Source: Mitsuokella sp. oral taxon 131 str. W9106 (GTDB lineage Bacteria > Bacillota > Negativicutes > Selenomonadales > Selenomonadaceae). Taken from it: a stretch of DNA of 64,000 nt. The position numbers and the translations under genes are program-made. How positions within the stretch are numbered: position 1 is the stretch's first letter; every line of letters starts with the position of its first letter. Below the pieces are notes generated by a model. The model saw only the letters and a program-made list of their open reading frames with translations. It searched no databases and was not told where the DNA came from. Shown here in pieces: positions 9,105 to 17,344 of this stretch. Location of the stretch: assembly GCF_000469545.1 (NCBI RefSeq), contig NZ_KI273058.1, positions 117,002 to 181,001 on the forward strand. The letters are read 5' to 3'.

Positions 9105-9121
9105 GGAGGCGCTGCGCCTCC
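9105..9121 (-). promoter_or_regulatory. Leader hairpin upstream of the NrdD-like gene
   Basis: GGAGGC and GCCTCC (minus-strand reading) flank a 5-nt loop about 30 nt before the start codon, within the roughly 110-nt 5' leader. Followed by CCCTATTTTGG. It may be a weak attenuator or a translation-control hairpin; no known riboswitch recognised. Confidence 0.4.
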
Positions 9122-9192
9122 TTGTAGCCTGCATGTTTAAGCACGGATGCGACACGGATGCGATCTGCATCGCCTCGGCTAAACTCGAATCG

Positions 9193-9222
9193 ATTATACA
9201 ATATCTACTGATACCGAGTCAA
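9193..9222 (-). promoter_or_regulatory. Strong sigma-70 promoter for nrdD-like/nrdG
   Basis: On the minus strand TTGACT (9222-9217), an 18-bp spacer and a perfect TATAAT (9198-9193). Transcription would start near 9186, giving a leader of about 110 nt before the ATG at 9075. Confidence 0.8.
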
Positions 9223-9256
9223 GGGCACTACCATATCTTGCACTTCTGATTAGGCG

Positions 9257-9426
9257 TTATCCACAGGATACTATGAATAAATATCGATAATATGAATTTT
9301 TATTCTTCTCGACAAGGAGGGAAGAAGCGGTTCGCTCCCGCTGTGCAAGGCATGGGAATCCAATTGGGGAAAAAGTAATGAATAAAGATTTTCCGTAAAA
9401 TCTTATCCACAGGAATGCGTGGACAA
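9257..9426. promoter_or_regulatory. Pair of DnaA-box-like repeats in an AT-rich gap
   Basis: The 12-mer TTATCCACAGGA occurs at 9257-9268 and 9403-9414; each contains TTATCCACA, a perfect match to the DnaA-box consensus TTATNCACA. A degenerate inverted copy (CGTGGACAA) is at 9418-9426. Between them is an AT-rich stretch (about 9269-9305). The gap from 9223 to 9427 holds no convincing gene; besides these boxes I see only the mscS terminator. Confidence 0.55.
9385..9404 (-). terminator. Terminator of mscS
   Basis: AAGATTTT (9385-9392) and AAAATCTT (9397-9404) form a perfect 8-bp stem with a 4-nt loop, followed on the minus strand by a T-rich stretch (TATTCATTACTTTTTC). Confidence 0.7.
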
Positions 9427-9427
9427 C

Positions 9428-10486
9428 TTATTCCTTTTCCTGATTTTCCTGGATGACCGTGCGGACGGGATAGGGGATCTCGATGCCCTCGCTGCGGTAG
9501 CGCTTGATGAGCGCCTTGATGAACTCATGCTTCAAGCGGAACTGACGGTCGAAAAGGCTCGAATGCATGACGACGTTGAAGTTGATGCTCGAGTCGGCAA
9601 GCGTGTGGAAGGAGACGGCAGGCTCGGTCTTGACGTCCTCGTCCGTGCGCGCGAGCACCTCGCGCGCGACCTCAAGCGTCACGCGCTCGACCTTGTCGAG
9701 GTCGCTGTCGTAGGAGACGCCGACGGGAACGCTGATGATGATGTCGCGGCGCGGCATCGAGAAGTTCGTGATGTTCGACGAGGCGATTTTCTGGTTTGGG
9801 ATGACGATCATGTTGCCGCCGCCGACGGGGATGATCGTCGTGAAGCGCCAGGTAATGTCCGTGACGCGCCCTTCCTCGCCCGTGCTCAGGCGGATGTAAT
9901 CGTCGAGGCGGATCTGCTTCGAGAGGATGAGGTGCAGCCCGGCGAAGATGTTGGCGAGCGTCTCCTGCAGCGCGAGCGCGACGGCCATGCCGCCGACGCC
10001 CATCGCGGTGAGGATTGGCGCGACGGAGATGCCGTAGTACTGTAGGATGATGAGCACGCCCATCGCGTAGATGACGACGGTCAGGATGGTCGAGAGCAGC
10101 GTCGTCTTCGGCAGGTTCTCGCCACTCTTTTCGATCTGCCGCTCGATGACGCTGCCTACCGTGCGCGAGGTGACGCGTGTGATGGAGAGCACGATGACGG
10201 TGAACAGGATATAGGAAAACAGGCGGGCGAGGGAGTCGGGGATGTCGATCGTGTTGACGATCCAGTAGAGACCCGTGACGAGCGCGAGCGAGACGGGCAC
10301 GCCGCGCAGGGCATTGATGAAAATGAAGCGCCAAGTGCCCTCTTCTATTTTCAAATGTTTCTTGATGCGGCGGTTGATGAGCTTGTCCACCGTGATGCCG
10401 GCTATGAGCGCACCGATCAGGATGCACAGCGGCAGGAGCATCTCCTCGGTGAGGTGCGCCCAGTCAATCCAGTCAATCTGTGGCAA
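9428..10486 (-). CDS. MscS-family mechanosensitive channel
   Basis: A 352-residue small-conductance mechanosensitive channel family protein of the inner membrane, which releases solutes on hypo-osmotic shock. Four hydrophobic segments precede the pore helix; the hallmark Gly/Ala-rich pore segment reads AMGVGGMAVALALQETLANIF, and the beta-domain has DDYIRLSTGEEGRVTDITWR and VVIPNQK-like sequence (MIVIPNQKIASSNITNFS). The start is TTG at 10486, with AAGGAGG 7 nt upstream; the upstream in-frame ATG at 10525 lies at the predicted transcription start and lacks a ribosome site. Transcribed alone, with its own terminator. Confidence 0.9.
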   Translation of the reverse strand: MPQIDWIDWAHLTEEMLLPLCILIGALIAGITVDKLINRRIKKHLKIEEGTWRFIFINALRGVPVSLALVTGLYWIVNTIDIPDSLARLFSYILFTVIVLSITRVTSRTVGSVIERQIEKSGENLPKTTLLSTILTVVIYAMGVLIILQYYGISVAPILTAMGVGGMAVALALQETLANIFAGLHLILSKQIRLDDYIRLSTGEEGRVTDITWRFTTIIPVGGGNMIVIPNQKIASSNITNFSMPRRDIIISVPVGVSYDSDLDKVERVTLEVAREVLARTDEDVKTEPAVSFHTLADSSINFNVVMHSSLFDRQFRLKHEFIKALIKRYRSEGIEIPYPVRTVIQENQEKE

Positions 10487-10528
10487 GGGGATTCCTCCTT
10501 TCGCATGGGTTGAATTTACGGTCATTTC

Positions 10529-10534
10529 ATTATA
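10529..10534 (-). promoter_or_regulatory. -10 element of the mscS promoter
   Basis: Perfect TATAAT on the minus strand, 43 nt before the TTG start; the -35 region is poor. The overlapping TATACT on the plus strand (10531-10536) could serve the divergent acetyltransferase gene. Confidence 0.5.
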
Positions 10535-10579
10535 CTATAGAACCGATAGAATGGAATAGCTTTTGCAGGAGGGATTTTT

Positions 10580-11116
10580 GTGACGGCAGTATTGCGCGAG
10601 GGTCCGCGCCTTCGGCTTCGAAAGGCGGATTTTGACGATTTGGATTTCATCATGGACTTGCAGCACGATGCGGAGAACAGCCCCTACATCGTCGCATTTG
10701 ATCGGGACTTTCATACGAAAGTCATGGAGATCGGCAAGGCGTCGATGGACGTCATCGTCGAGGAAAAGGCGACGGGCGACCGCGTCGGCTACTTTCTCGT
10801 CAACGGACTCACGAATGAGGCGCACGAGATGGAGTGGACGCATGTCATCATGGCGAAAAAGGGCATGGGCTACGGGCATGAGGCGATGAAGCTCCTGAAG
10901 GCGTGGGCATTTGAGGACAAGAAATTCCACCGCGTTTGGCTCGACTGCAAGGACTACAATGCACGCGCGCTTCACCTCTACGAATCGGAGGGCATGGTGC
11001 GCGAGGGGCTTATCCGCGAGACGCTCCTGACAAATGGCGTCTACGAAAACCTTGTCGTGCTCGGCATCCTTGACCGCGAGTACGAGCAACGCAAGCGAGA
11101 GGGGAAAGAACTCTGA
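10580..11116 (+). CDS. GNAT-family N-acetyltransferase
   Basis: A 178-residue GNAT protein resembling RimJ/RimL or SpeG-like enzymes: LRLRKADFDDLDFIMDLQ at the N-terminus, a central IMAKKGMGYGHEAMKLL acetyl-CoA-binding (motif A) segment with the KGMGYG loop, and HRVWLDCKDYNARALHLYESEGM near the C-terminus. It transfers an acetyl group from acetyl-CoA to an amine; the substrate cannot be inferred. GTG start with AGGAGGG 6 nt upstream. It is divergent from mscS and stands alone before deoB. Confidence 0.85.
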   Translation: MTAVLREGPRLRLRKADFDDLDFIMDLQHDAENSPYIVAFDRDFHTKVMEIGKASMDVIVEEKATGDRVGYFLVNGLTNEAHEMEWTHVIMAKKGMGYGHEAMKLLKAWAFEDKKFHRVWLDCKDYNARALHLYESEGMVREGLIRETLLTNGVYENLVVLGILDREYEQRKREGKEL

Positions 11117-11262
11117 GAAGGCACGACAGGAGCAGCGCACGTAGGTATCGAATGGCTCAGATAGCGCATCGGCGCAAGGGACGATATCGGCGTGCCATGA
11201 ACGCAATGAAAAGAAATCAGGCAAGTTTCGCGCGATGGGATGCGCGGGCAAGGAAGGACAGC

Positions 11263-12447
11263 ATGGAAAAGATCAAGCGTGTATTCGTTATCGTACTCGA
11301 CAGTCTCGGCATCGGCGCGGAGCCCGATGCGGCTGATTTTGGGGACGGCCCCGCATGCCATACGCTCAAGTCGATCGTTGGCTCAAAGCAATACAGCACA
11401 CCGAATTTGCAGCAGATCGGCCTGTTCAATATCGACGGCGTCGGCTGCGGCACGCCGGCAGCGGATCCTATCGGATCCTTCGCGCGCCTGCGCGAGCTTT
11501 CGCGCGGCAAGGACACGACGACGGGGCATTGGGAGATGGCGGGCGTCGTCTCCGAGCGTCCGATGCCGACGTATCCAAACGGCTTCCCGCCGGAGGTCAT
11601 CGCAAAGCTCGAGGCGGCATTTGGGAAGAAGATCCTCTGCAACAGGCCGTATTCCGGCACGCAGGTCATTTTGGACTACGGGCGCGAGCAGGAGGAGACG
11701 GGCGGGCTTATCGTCTACACATCAGCGGACAGCGTGCTGCAGATCGCGGCAAACGAGGCGGATGTGCCCGTCGAGACGCTCTACGGCTACTGCCGCAAGG
11801 CGCGTGCGATCATGCAGGGCGAGCACGGCGTCGGACGCATCATCGCGCGGCCCTACATCGGCCAGTACCCGGACTACGAGCGCACGCCGCGCCGCCACGA
11901 TTTCTCGCTCGACCCGACGGGCGACACGATGCTTGACGCGCTCGCGCGAAAAGGGCTCGCGACGATCGGCGTCGGAAAGATCGCGGACATCTTTGCGGGG
12001 CGCTCCGTGAGCCGCAGCCTTGGCATCAACCGTGACAATGCCGACGGTATGAGAAAGACGCTTGCGCTCATGGACGAGGCTTTCACGGGGCTCGCGTTCG
12101 TCAATCTCGTCGACTTCGACATGGCGTACGGGCATCGGCGCGACATCGACGGCTACGCGGCGGCGATGACGGAGTTCGATGCGCAGTTCGGCGCGATGAT
12201 GGAGAAGATGCAGGCGGGCGACGTCGTCATGATCACGGGGGACCACGGCTGTGATCCCGGCGCGCCCGGCACGGACCATACGCGCGAGTACGTGCCGCTT
12301 CTCGTTTACGGCAAGCCGATCAAGCAGGGCGCGAATCTCGGCACGTATCCGACGTTCGCGATGCTCGGTGCGACCGTCGCGGACATGTTCGGCGCACCGC
12401 TCACGACGAAGGGCGAGAGCCTGCTGCCGCGCCTCTTGGCGGAATGA
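11263..12447 (+). CDS. deoB: Phosphopentomutase
   Basis: A 394-residue alkaline-phosphatase-fold enzyme interconverting (deoxy)ribose-1-phosphate and -5-phosphate. Metal ligands are seen in VLDSLGIGAEPDA and MITGDHGCDPGAPGTDHTRE; DTTTGHWE carries the Thr that is phosphorylated in the catalytic cycle. The start at 11263 (MEKIKRVFVIVLDS) has AGGAAGG 5 nt upstream and gives the usual family length; the frame stays open upstream but without conservation. First gene of a nucleoside-salvage group with pdp, cdd and a nucleoside transporter. Confidence 0.95.
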   Translation: MEKIKRVFVIVLDSLGIGAEPDAADFGDGPACHTLKSIVGSKQYSTPNLQQIGLFNIDGVGCGTPAADPIGSFARLRELSRGKDTTTGHWEMAGVVSERPMPTYPNGFPPEVIAKLEAAFGKKILCNRPYSGTQVILDYGREQEETGGLIVYTSADSVLQIAANEADVPVETLYGYCRKARAIMQGEHGVGRIIARPYIGQYPDYERTPRRHDFSLDPTGDTMLDALARKGLATIGVGKIADIFAGRSVSRSLGINRDNADGMRKTLALMDEAFTGLAFVNLVDFDMAYGHRRDIDGYAAAMTEFDAQFGAMMEKMQAGDVVMITGDHGCDPGAPGTDHTREYVPLLVYGKPIKQGANLGTYPTFAMLGATVADMFGAPLTTKGESLLPRLLAE

Positions 12448-12522
12448 ACCGGCAAGGCGGCTGCATAGGGATGCACGGATTTGACGAATAGACGGATAGA
12501 CGGATAAAGGAAGGGTTCCCCG

Positions 12523-13860
12523 ATGCGGATGTACGATCTCATCACGAAGAAAAAACATGGAAAAGCGCTTAGCGAAGCAGAAATTTCATACATGATTGAC
12601 GGCTATGTGAAAGACGCGATCCCCGACTACCAAATGGCAGCGATGCTCATGGCGATCTGTTTCTCCGGCATGACGGAGGAAGAGACGACGGCGCTGACGA
12701 AGGCGATGGCGGCGTCGGGCGACACGATGGATCTTTCCGCCATTGCGGGCGTGAAGGTAGACAAGCATTCGACGGGCGGCGTCGGCGACAAGACGACGCT
12801 CATCTGCGCACCGATCGTCGCTGCATGCGGCGCGAAGGTCGCGAAGATGAGCGGGCGCGGGCTCGGACACACGGGCGGCACGATCGATAAGCTTGAATCG
12901 ATCCCCGGCTTTAAGGCGGTGATCCCGCAGGAGAAGTTCTTCGAAACGGTGCGCGCCTGTGGGCTCTCACTCATCGGGCAAACGGGAAACCTTGCGCCCG
13001 CCGACAAAAAGCTCTACGCGCTGCGCGACGTGACGGCGACGGTCGACAGCCTGCCGCTCATCGCGTCTTCCATCATGAGCAAGAAGCTCGCGGCAGGGAG
13101 CGACGCGATCCTTTTGGACGTCAAGACGGGTTCGGGCGCATTCATGAAGACGGAAGCGGATGCGATCGCGCTCGCGCGTGCGATGGTCGCGATCGGCGAG
13201 GGCGCAGGAAAGCGCACGGTCGCGCTCGTGACCGATATGGACGTGCCGCTCGGCCGTGCGATCGGCAACAGCCTTGAGGTTGCCGAGTCCATCGCCGTCC
13301 TGAAGGGCGAGGGACCGAAGGATCTCACGGAAGTATCGCTCACACTCGCGGCGCACATGCTCTTCCTTGCGGGAAGAGGCGATCTCGCAGCGTGCCGCAG
13401 GGCGGCGGAGGAGTCGGTTGCGAAGGGAACGGCGCTCGATCGCCTCTGCGCGATGGTGCGCGCACAAGGCGGCGATGACGCCGTGCTTCGAGACCCCTCG
13501 AAGTTCCCCGAGGCAATGGCCATGACGGAGATCCGCGCGAACGATTCCGGCTACATCACCGCGATGGATGCGGAGAAGATCGGCGAGACGGCCGTCGTCC
13601 TCGGCGCGGGGCGCGAGCGCAAGGACAGCGTCATCCATCCCGCCGCCGGCATCGTGCTTCGCAAAAAGTACGGTGAGCGCGTCGAAAAGGGAGAGAGCAT
13701 CGCTGCGCTCTACACGGACAACACGATGGCATTCCGTGAGGCGGAGCGCATGTACCGAAGCGCGGTTGGGATCGGCGCGGAGGCGCCCGCAAGACGCCCG
13801 CTCATCTACGCGCAGGTCACAAAGGACGGTGTCGCGCGCTTTGAGGAGGCGGGCGCATGA
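12523..13860 (+). CDS. pdp: Pyrimidine-nucleoside phosphorylase
   Basis: A 445-residue phosphorylase that splits uridine, thymidine or deoxyuridine with phosphate to base plus (deoxy)ribose-1-phosphate. The family signature SGRGLGHTGGTIDKLES and the phosphate-binding KHSTGGVGDKTTL are intact, as is the C-terminal PAAGIVLRKKYGERVEKGE lipoyl-like domain. The N-terminus MRMYDLITKKKHGK matches Bacillus Pdp, supporting the ATG at 12523. Its stop overlaps the cdd start as ATGA, so the two are translationally coupled. Products feed DeoB. Confidence 0.95.
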   Translation: MRMYDLITKKKHGKALSEAEISYMIDGYVKDAIPDYQMAAMLMAICFSGMTEEETTALTKAMAASGDTMDLSAIAGVKVDKHSTGGVGDKTTLICAPIVAACGAKVAKMSGRGLGHTGGTIDKLESIPGFKAVIPQEKFFETVRACGLSLIGQTGNLAPADKKLYALRDVTATVDSLPLIASSIMSKKLAAGSDAILLDVKTGSGAFMKTEADAIALARAMVAIGEGAGKRTVALVTDMDVPLGRAIGNSLEVAESIAVLKGEGPKDLTEVSLTLAAHMLFLAGRGDLAACRRAAEESVAKGTALDRLCAMVRAQGGDDAVLRDPSKFPEAMAMTEIRANDSGYITAMDAEKIGETAVVLGAGRERKDSVIHPAAGIVLRKKYGERVEKGESIAALYTDNTMAFREAERMYRSAVGIGAEAPARRPLIYAQVTKDGVARFEEAGA

Positions 13861-14243
13861 CAGACGAGAGACTCATTGAGGCCGCGCGGTCGTATCGCGA
13901 GCACGCCTACGTGCCGTATTCGCATTTCGCGGTCGGTGCAGCAGTGCTCGCAGCGGACGGCAGGGTGTTCGGCGGCTGCAACGTCGAGAACGCGAGCTAT
14001 CCACTCACGAACTGCGCCGAACGCACGGCAATCCAAAAAGCAGTCTCAGAGGGGGCGCGGGAGCTTTGTGCCATCGCCGTCATCGCCGATACGGATGCGC
14101 CCTGCGCCCCGTGCGGCGCGTGCCGGCAGGTCATCGCGGAGTTCGGCATCGAACGCGTCGTCATGGCGAACTTGAACGGGGCGGTGCGCACGGTGCGCGC
14201 GGCGGAACTTTTGCCGTTCGCCTTTTCTGGGCGCGATCTCTGA
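13857..14243 (+). CDS. cdd: Cytidine deaminase
   Basis: A 128-residue homotetramer-type cytidine deaminase. Zinc ligands and the catalytic Glu lie in NCAERTAIQKA and PCGACRQVIAEF; substrate-binding NVENASYPLTNC is present. Converts cytidine/deoxycytidine to uridine/deoxyuridine for Pdp. Overlaps pdp by 4 nt. Confidence 0.96.
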   Translation: MTDERLIEAARSYREHAYVPYSHFAVGAAVLAADGRVFGGCNVENASYPLTNCAERTAIQKAVSEGARELCAIAVIADTDAPCAPCGACRQVIAEFGIERVVMANLNGAVRTVRAAELLPFAFSGRDL

Positions 14244-14307
14244 TGCGCCGAGCGAACGGACCATCGTTTTTGATTCGATCCCGTTCCGATTTCCAGGAGG
14301 GATTTCC

Positions 14308-15507
14308 ATGTTTCTGTTTATGAATATGATCGGCATTTTCGTCTTTTTGGGCATCGCCGTCCTCTTTTCCAAGAAGCGCCATGAGATTCGATGGCGCAGC
14401 GCCTGCGTGCTCTTTGTTTTGAATCTTGTGCTCGCGGGATTCCTCATGGGATTTGAGGCGGGGAGACGCTGCGTCCGCTTGGCGGCGGACGGCTTCCATG
14501 CACTCATTCAGATTGCCTTTTCGGGCATCGCGTTCGTCTTTCCCGACTGGGTGAACGTTCCGCAGATGAATTTTTTTACGGCGGTACTGCTGCCGATTCT
14601 CTTCATCGTGCCGCTCTTCGATATCCTGACGTACTTTGGCATCCTGCCATTTCTGATTCGCTGGGTCGGCAAGGGCCTTTCCTGCATCACGGGAGCACCG
14701 AAGTTCGAAGCGTTTTTTTCGATCGAGATGATGTTTCTCGGCAACTCGGAAGCGCTGGCCGTCTCGAAGTTCCAGCTTTCGCGCATGAAGGCGGATCGGT
14801 GCCTTACGGTCGGGCTCATGTCGATGAGCTGTGTCACGGCGCCCGTCGTCGCATCCTACACGCAGCTGATGCCGCCTGCCTACGTGCTCGCGGCGATTCC
14901 GCTGAACGTCGTCAATGCGCTGCTCGTCTCGTCGATCCTTCACCCCGTGAAGATCGCACCGGAAGAGGATATCGCCGTGACGATTCGCACAGACGATGCG
15001 GAATGCGAGCCATTCTTCTCGTACCTCGCGAACTCCATCCTCAGTGCGGGCAGGCTTGTGCTCATCATTGGCGCGAACGTCATCGCGTTCGTCGCGCTCG
15101 CGAAATTCCTCGACGTATGCCTCGGTGCGGTCTATGCGGGGCTCTCGCTCGAAACCATTCTCGGCTGCATCTTGTTCCCGTTCGCATGGCTCATGGGGCT
15201 AAGCGCGAGTGAGGCATTTCAGATTGCACAGTACATGGGCGAAAAGCTCATCACGAACGAATTTGTCGTCATGCTTAGCCTGAAGGACGTCATCCATACG
15301 TACAGCCCGCACGTGCAGGCCGTGCTGACCGTCTTTTTGACCTCGTTTGCCAACCTCACGACGATCGGCATCCTGCTCGGCACGTTCCGCACACTTGTCG
15401 ACACGAGCCGGCATGAGCTCATCGCACGGAACGTCGCCTATCTCGCACTCGCAGGCCTCCTGGTATCGCTTCTTTCGGCAGCTATGGCGGGACTTTTCGT
15501 GTGGTGA
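14308..15507 (+). CDS. NupC-family (CNT) nucleoside transporter
   Basis: A 399-residue integral membrane protein with about nine hydrophobic segments, length and order typical of concentrative nucleoside transporters. Visible family features: GAPKFEAFFSIEMMFLGNSEALAV (nucleoside-binding region), LMSMSCVTAPVVASYTQ, and LPYxWxxG-like FPFAWLMGLSASEAFQIAQYMGEKLITNEFV near the C-terminal half. It should import nucleosides with a cation for the deoB-pdp-cdd genes just upstream (64-nt gap). CCAGGAGGG lies 7 nt before the ATG. Confidence 0.9.
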   Translation: MFLFMNMIGIFVFLGIAVLFSKKRHEIRWRSACVLFVLNLVLAGFLMGFEAGRRCVRLAADGFHALIQIAFSGIAFVFPDWVNVPQMNFFTAVLLPILFIVPLFDILTYFGILPFLIRWVGKGLSCITGAPKFEAFFSIEMMFLGNSEALAVSKFQLSRMKADRCLTVGLMSMSCVTAPVVASYTQLMPPAYVLAAIPLNVVNALLVSSILHPVKIAPEEDIAVTIRTDDAECEPFFSYLANSILSAGRLVLIIGANVIAFVALAKFLDVCLGAVYAGLSLETILGCILFPFAWLMGLSASEAFQIAQYMGEKLITNEFVVMLSLKDVIHTYSPHVQAVLTVFLTSFANLTTIGILLGTFRTLVDTSRHELIARNVAYLALAGLLVSLLSAAMAGLFVW

Positions 15508-15516
15508 GGAGAAGGG

Positions 15517-15750
15517 GTGCAATGCACGTCATATAAAGGGGGAAGAAATTCGGCTCAGAAGCTCGAAGCATGGATTACGGCTGATGCGCAGCTTCTGCGC
15601 AGGAAGCTGCGCAAAGAGATGGACGCCTTGGACTGCGAGGGTCTCGAGGTGGGAAACAGGGAGGACGTCATACTCGCTGCAGACGTCTTCATCCTATGCA
15701 AATCTGGTGAAAACGCCATGCTTGAGGGATTGACACCGACTGGCTATTGA
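15517..15750 (+). CDS. Small hypothetical protein
   Basis: A possible 77-residue protein starting at GTG 15517, with an AGGAG site overlapping the transporter stop 5 nt upstream. Residues 17-35 are a charged helix (KLEAWITADAQLLRRKLRKE). I do not recognise it. Doubt comes from the tRNA-Ser promoter, whose -35 box overlaps the last seven codons. Confidence 0.35.
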   Translation: MQCTSYKGGRNSAQKLEAWITADAQLLRRKLRKEMDALDCEGLEVGNREDVILAADVFILCKSGENAMLEGLTPTGY

Positions 15751-15759
15751 TGATATAAT
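15730..15759 (+). promoter_or_regulatory. Consensus sigma-70 promoter of tRNA-Ser
   Basis: Perfect TTGACA (15730-15735), 18-bp spacer, perfect TATAAT (15754-15759), about 60 nt upstream of the mature tRNA 5' end. Confidence 0.85.
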
Positions 15760-15825
15760 CCATCCTGTTGCGGGCGGCTGTTGGCGTGCGCATAAAATTG
15801 AATTACCTTTATGGGTAGAGCATTT

Positions 15826-15916
15826 GGAGAGTTGTCCGAGTGGTTGAAGGAGCACGCCTGGAAAGCGTGTGTACGGTGATACTGTACCGAGAGTTCGAAT
15901 CTCTCACTCTCCGCCA
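15826..15916 (+). tRNA. tRNA-Ser (anticodon GGA)
   Basis: A long-variable-arm tRNA: acceptor strands GGAGAGT and ACTCTCC pair, the anticodon loop reads CTGGAAA with anticodon GGA, a variable arm follows, then the T-loop GTTCGAATC. The terminal CCA is encoded at 15914-15916. Confidence 0.95.
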
Positions 15917-15926
15917 TGACATGACA

Positions 15927-15959
15927 CGCCTGTTACGAGGTAGCAGGCGTTTTCCTTTT
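15927..15959 (+). terminator. Terminator after tRNA-Ser
   Basis: CGCCTGTTA (15927-15935) pairs with TAGCAGGCG (15941-15949; one G-U pair) around a 5-nt loop, followed by TTTTCCTTTT. Confidence 0.85.
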
Positions 15960-16042
15960 GCTGCATTTTACAGATGGGTTCGTACGTAATATACGGTATA
16001 TACTGTCCTTGGTCTCAGGTACGTTTTAGGAAGGATGTTTTC

Positions 16043-17065
16043 ATGGGAAAGCAAGAACAGCAGGCGAATTGGATCGGAAGGTTTCGCGCCTTCTTGCCTG
16101 CGCTCGTCATCACGCTCCTTTGCTCCTTGCTCGGCAAGGAGCTTGCGGGGCTTCCTGGGCTTTCGCTCGTCGGCCACTTGGTGCTCGCGCTGCTCCTCGG
16201 CATGCTCGTCCAGCTCGTGCGCGCCATCAAGGCGTCGGCGCGCGCGAGCGGCACGGGCTTTATTGCGAATAAGTTCCTGCGCGCGGGCATCATTCTGCTT
16301 GGCTTCAAGCTCAATTTGGCCCTGCTCCTCCACGAGGGGCTGAAGGGACTCGAAGCGGCGGTCTTCATGGTGACGGTCATGCTGGTCCTGAACTACGCGC
16401 TCGCGCGTCTCTTCAAGGTCGACCATACGCTCGCGATGCTTACGGCATGCGGCTGCAGCATATGCGGCGCGGCAGCGGTCATGGGCGTTTCGGCGCCCTT
16501 GAAGGCAAAGGCGGACCAGTCTGTCCTCGCCGTCGCGATCGTCGCGATCCTCGGCACGCTCTTCACGCTCGTCGAGGTTGGGCTGCTGCCCGTGCTGCAC
16601 TTTACGAACGCACAGTTCGGCACGATGGCGGGGTTAAGCCTGCATGAGATCGCGCACGCTGTCGCAGCGGGAGGCAGTGCGGGACAGGCTGGCACGGATT
16701 CCGCGATCATTGCGAAACTCTCTCGCGTGCTGCTCCTCGCGCCCGTTGCGCTCATCATCGGTCTCATCGAAATGAGACGCAGCGCGAAGGCAGAGGGCGG
16801 CAAGCTCTCCGTTCCCATCCCGTACTTCATGGGGGGATTTATTCTCGCGAGCGCCGTCGGCTCGTATCTCGGTCTTTCAGCGGATTTTTTAGGCACTCTT
16901 GTGAATCTTGCCTATCTCTTGCTTGGGATGGCTATGGCAGCGCTTGGCATCAACGTCAATTTCGACGTCATCGCGAAGAGCGGCGCGCGCCCCTTTGCGA
17001 GTGCGGCAATCTGCTCCTGCATCATGCTCGCTCTCGCCTATGCGGTTGTGAGCCATTTCTTCTAA
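16043..17065 (+). CDS. YeiH/UPF0324-family putative sulfate exporter
   Basis: A 340-residue membrane protein with about ten hydrophobic segments. Family marks are FLRAGIILLGFKLNL, the cysteine-bearing MLTACGCSICGAAAVMG, and LSLHEIAHAVAAGGSAGQ. Members are annotated as putative sulfate exporters, but the substrate is poorly established. The start at 16043 (MGKQEQQ) has AGGAAGG 8 nt upstream; the longer frame begins inside the noncoding region after the tRNA. Single-gene unit between tRNA-Ser and the SRP RNA. Confidence 0.88.
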   Translation: MGKQEQQANWIGRFRAFLPALVITLLCSLLGKELAGLPGLSLVGHLVLALLLGMLVQLVRAIKASARASGTGFIANKFLRAGIILLGFKLNLALLLHEGLKGLEAAVFMVTVMLVLNYALARLFKVDHTLAMLTACGCSICGAAAVMGVSAPLKAKADQSVLAVAIVAILGTLFTLVEVGLLPVLHFTNAQFGTMAGLSLHEIAHAVAAGGSAGQAGTDSAIIAKLSRVLLLAPVALIIGLIEMRRSAKAEGGKLSVPIPYFMGGFILASAVGSYLGLSADFLGTLVNLAYLLLGMAMAALGINVNFDVIAKSGARPFASAAICSCIMLALAYAVVSHFF

Positions 17066-17096
17066 GGCGGCCGCATGCATTACGGGGGATCGCAAG

Positions 17097-17125
17097 TTGA
17101 CGGGCCTAGGCAAAGATGGTAAGAT
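17097..17125 (+). promoter_or_regulatory. Upstream copy of a duplicated promoter module (P1)
   Basis: TTGACG (17097-17102), 17-bp spacer, TAAGAT (17120-17125). The -35, the -10, the spacing and the initial transcribed sequence (TTCAAGAGGGACGTTTTGA) closely resemble the promoter immediately before ffs at 17316. Confidence 0.65.
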
Positions 17126-17315
17126 GTGGGCAGTTTCAAGAGGGACGTTTTGACCGAAAGAGAGAGGCGTGAAGGCAGTCGTCTCGCGCGCCGTGATGGC
17201 ATGGAAGCTGCGTTTGGCGCGCATAAGGGGAAATGGAAATGCGGCCTGCTTGGCCCGATGCGCCGATGGACGGTCCGCCTGCGCTGCCTGATCGGCCGTT
17301 TGCCGCGACGTGAAG
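17126..17315 (+). other. Transcribed spacer between two similar promoters; possible small RNA
   Basis: This 190-bp stretch lies between the two promoter copies. An ORF (17126-17338) spans it but starts with GTG right at the -10 box, has no ribosome site, and is Arg-rich in the manner of shadow frames, so I do not call it a gene. It could be a leader of the SRP RNA transcript or a separate RNA. No terminator hairpin with a T run is evident. Confidence 0.3.
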
Positions 17316-17344
17316 TTGACGAATCGCCTTGGAAATGATAAGAT
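17316..17344 (+). promoter_or_regulatory. Proximal promoter of the SRP RNA gene (P2)
   Basis: TTGACG (17316-17321), 17-bp spacer, TAAGAT (17339-17344), about 45 nt upstream of the predicted SRP RNA 5' end. Confidence 0.7.

Noticed and set aside
9076..9201. Longer version of the NrdD-like protein starting at TTG 9201
   Set aside because: A near-consensus promoter (9193-9222) overlaps that start, so it cannot be on the transcript; ATG 9075 has a good ribosome site.
9257..9426. Chromosomal replication origin
   Set aside because: Only two good DnaA boxes and no dnaA, dnaN, rpmH or gidA/mnmG nearby; local gene regulation is more likely.
17126..17338. 70-codon ORF before the SRP RNA
   Set aside because: Starts at the -10 box, has no ribosome site and has shadow-like composition; kept only as a possible RNA or leader.
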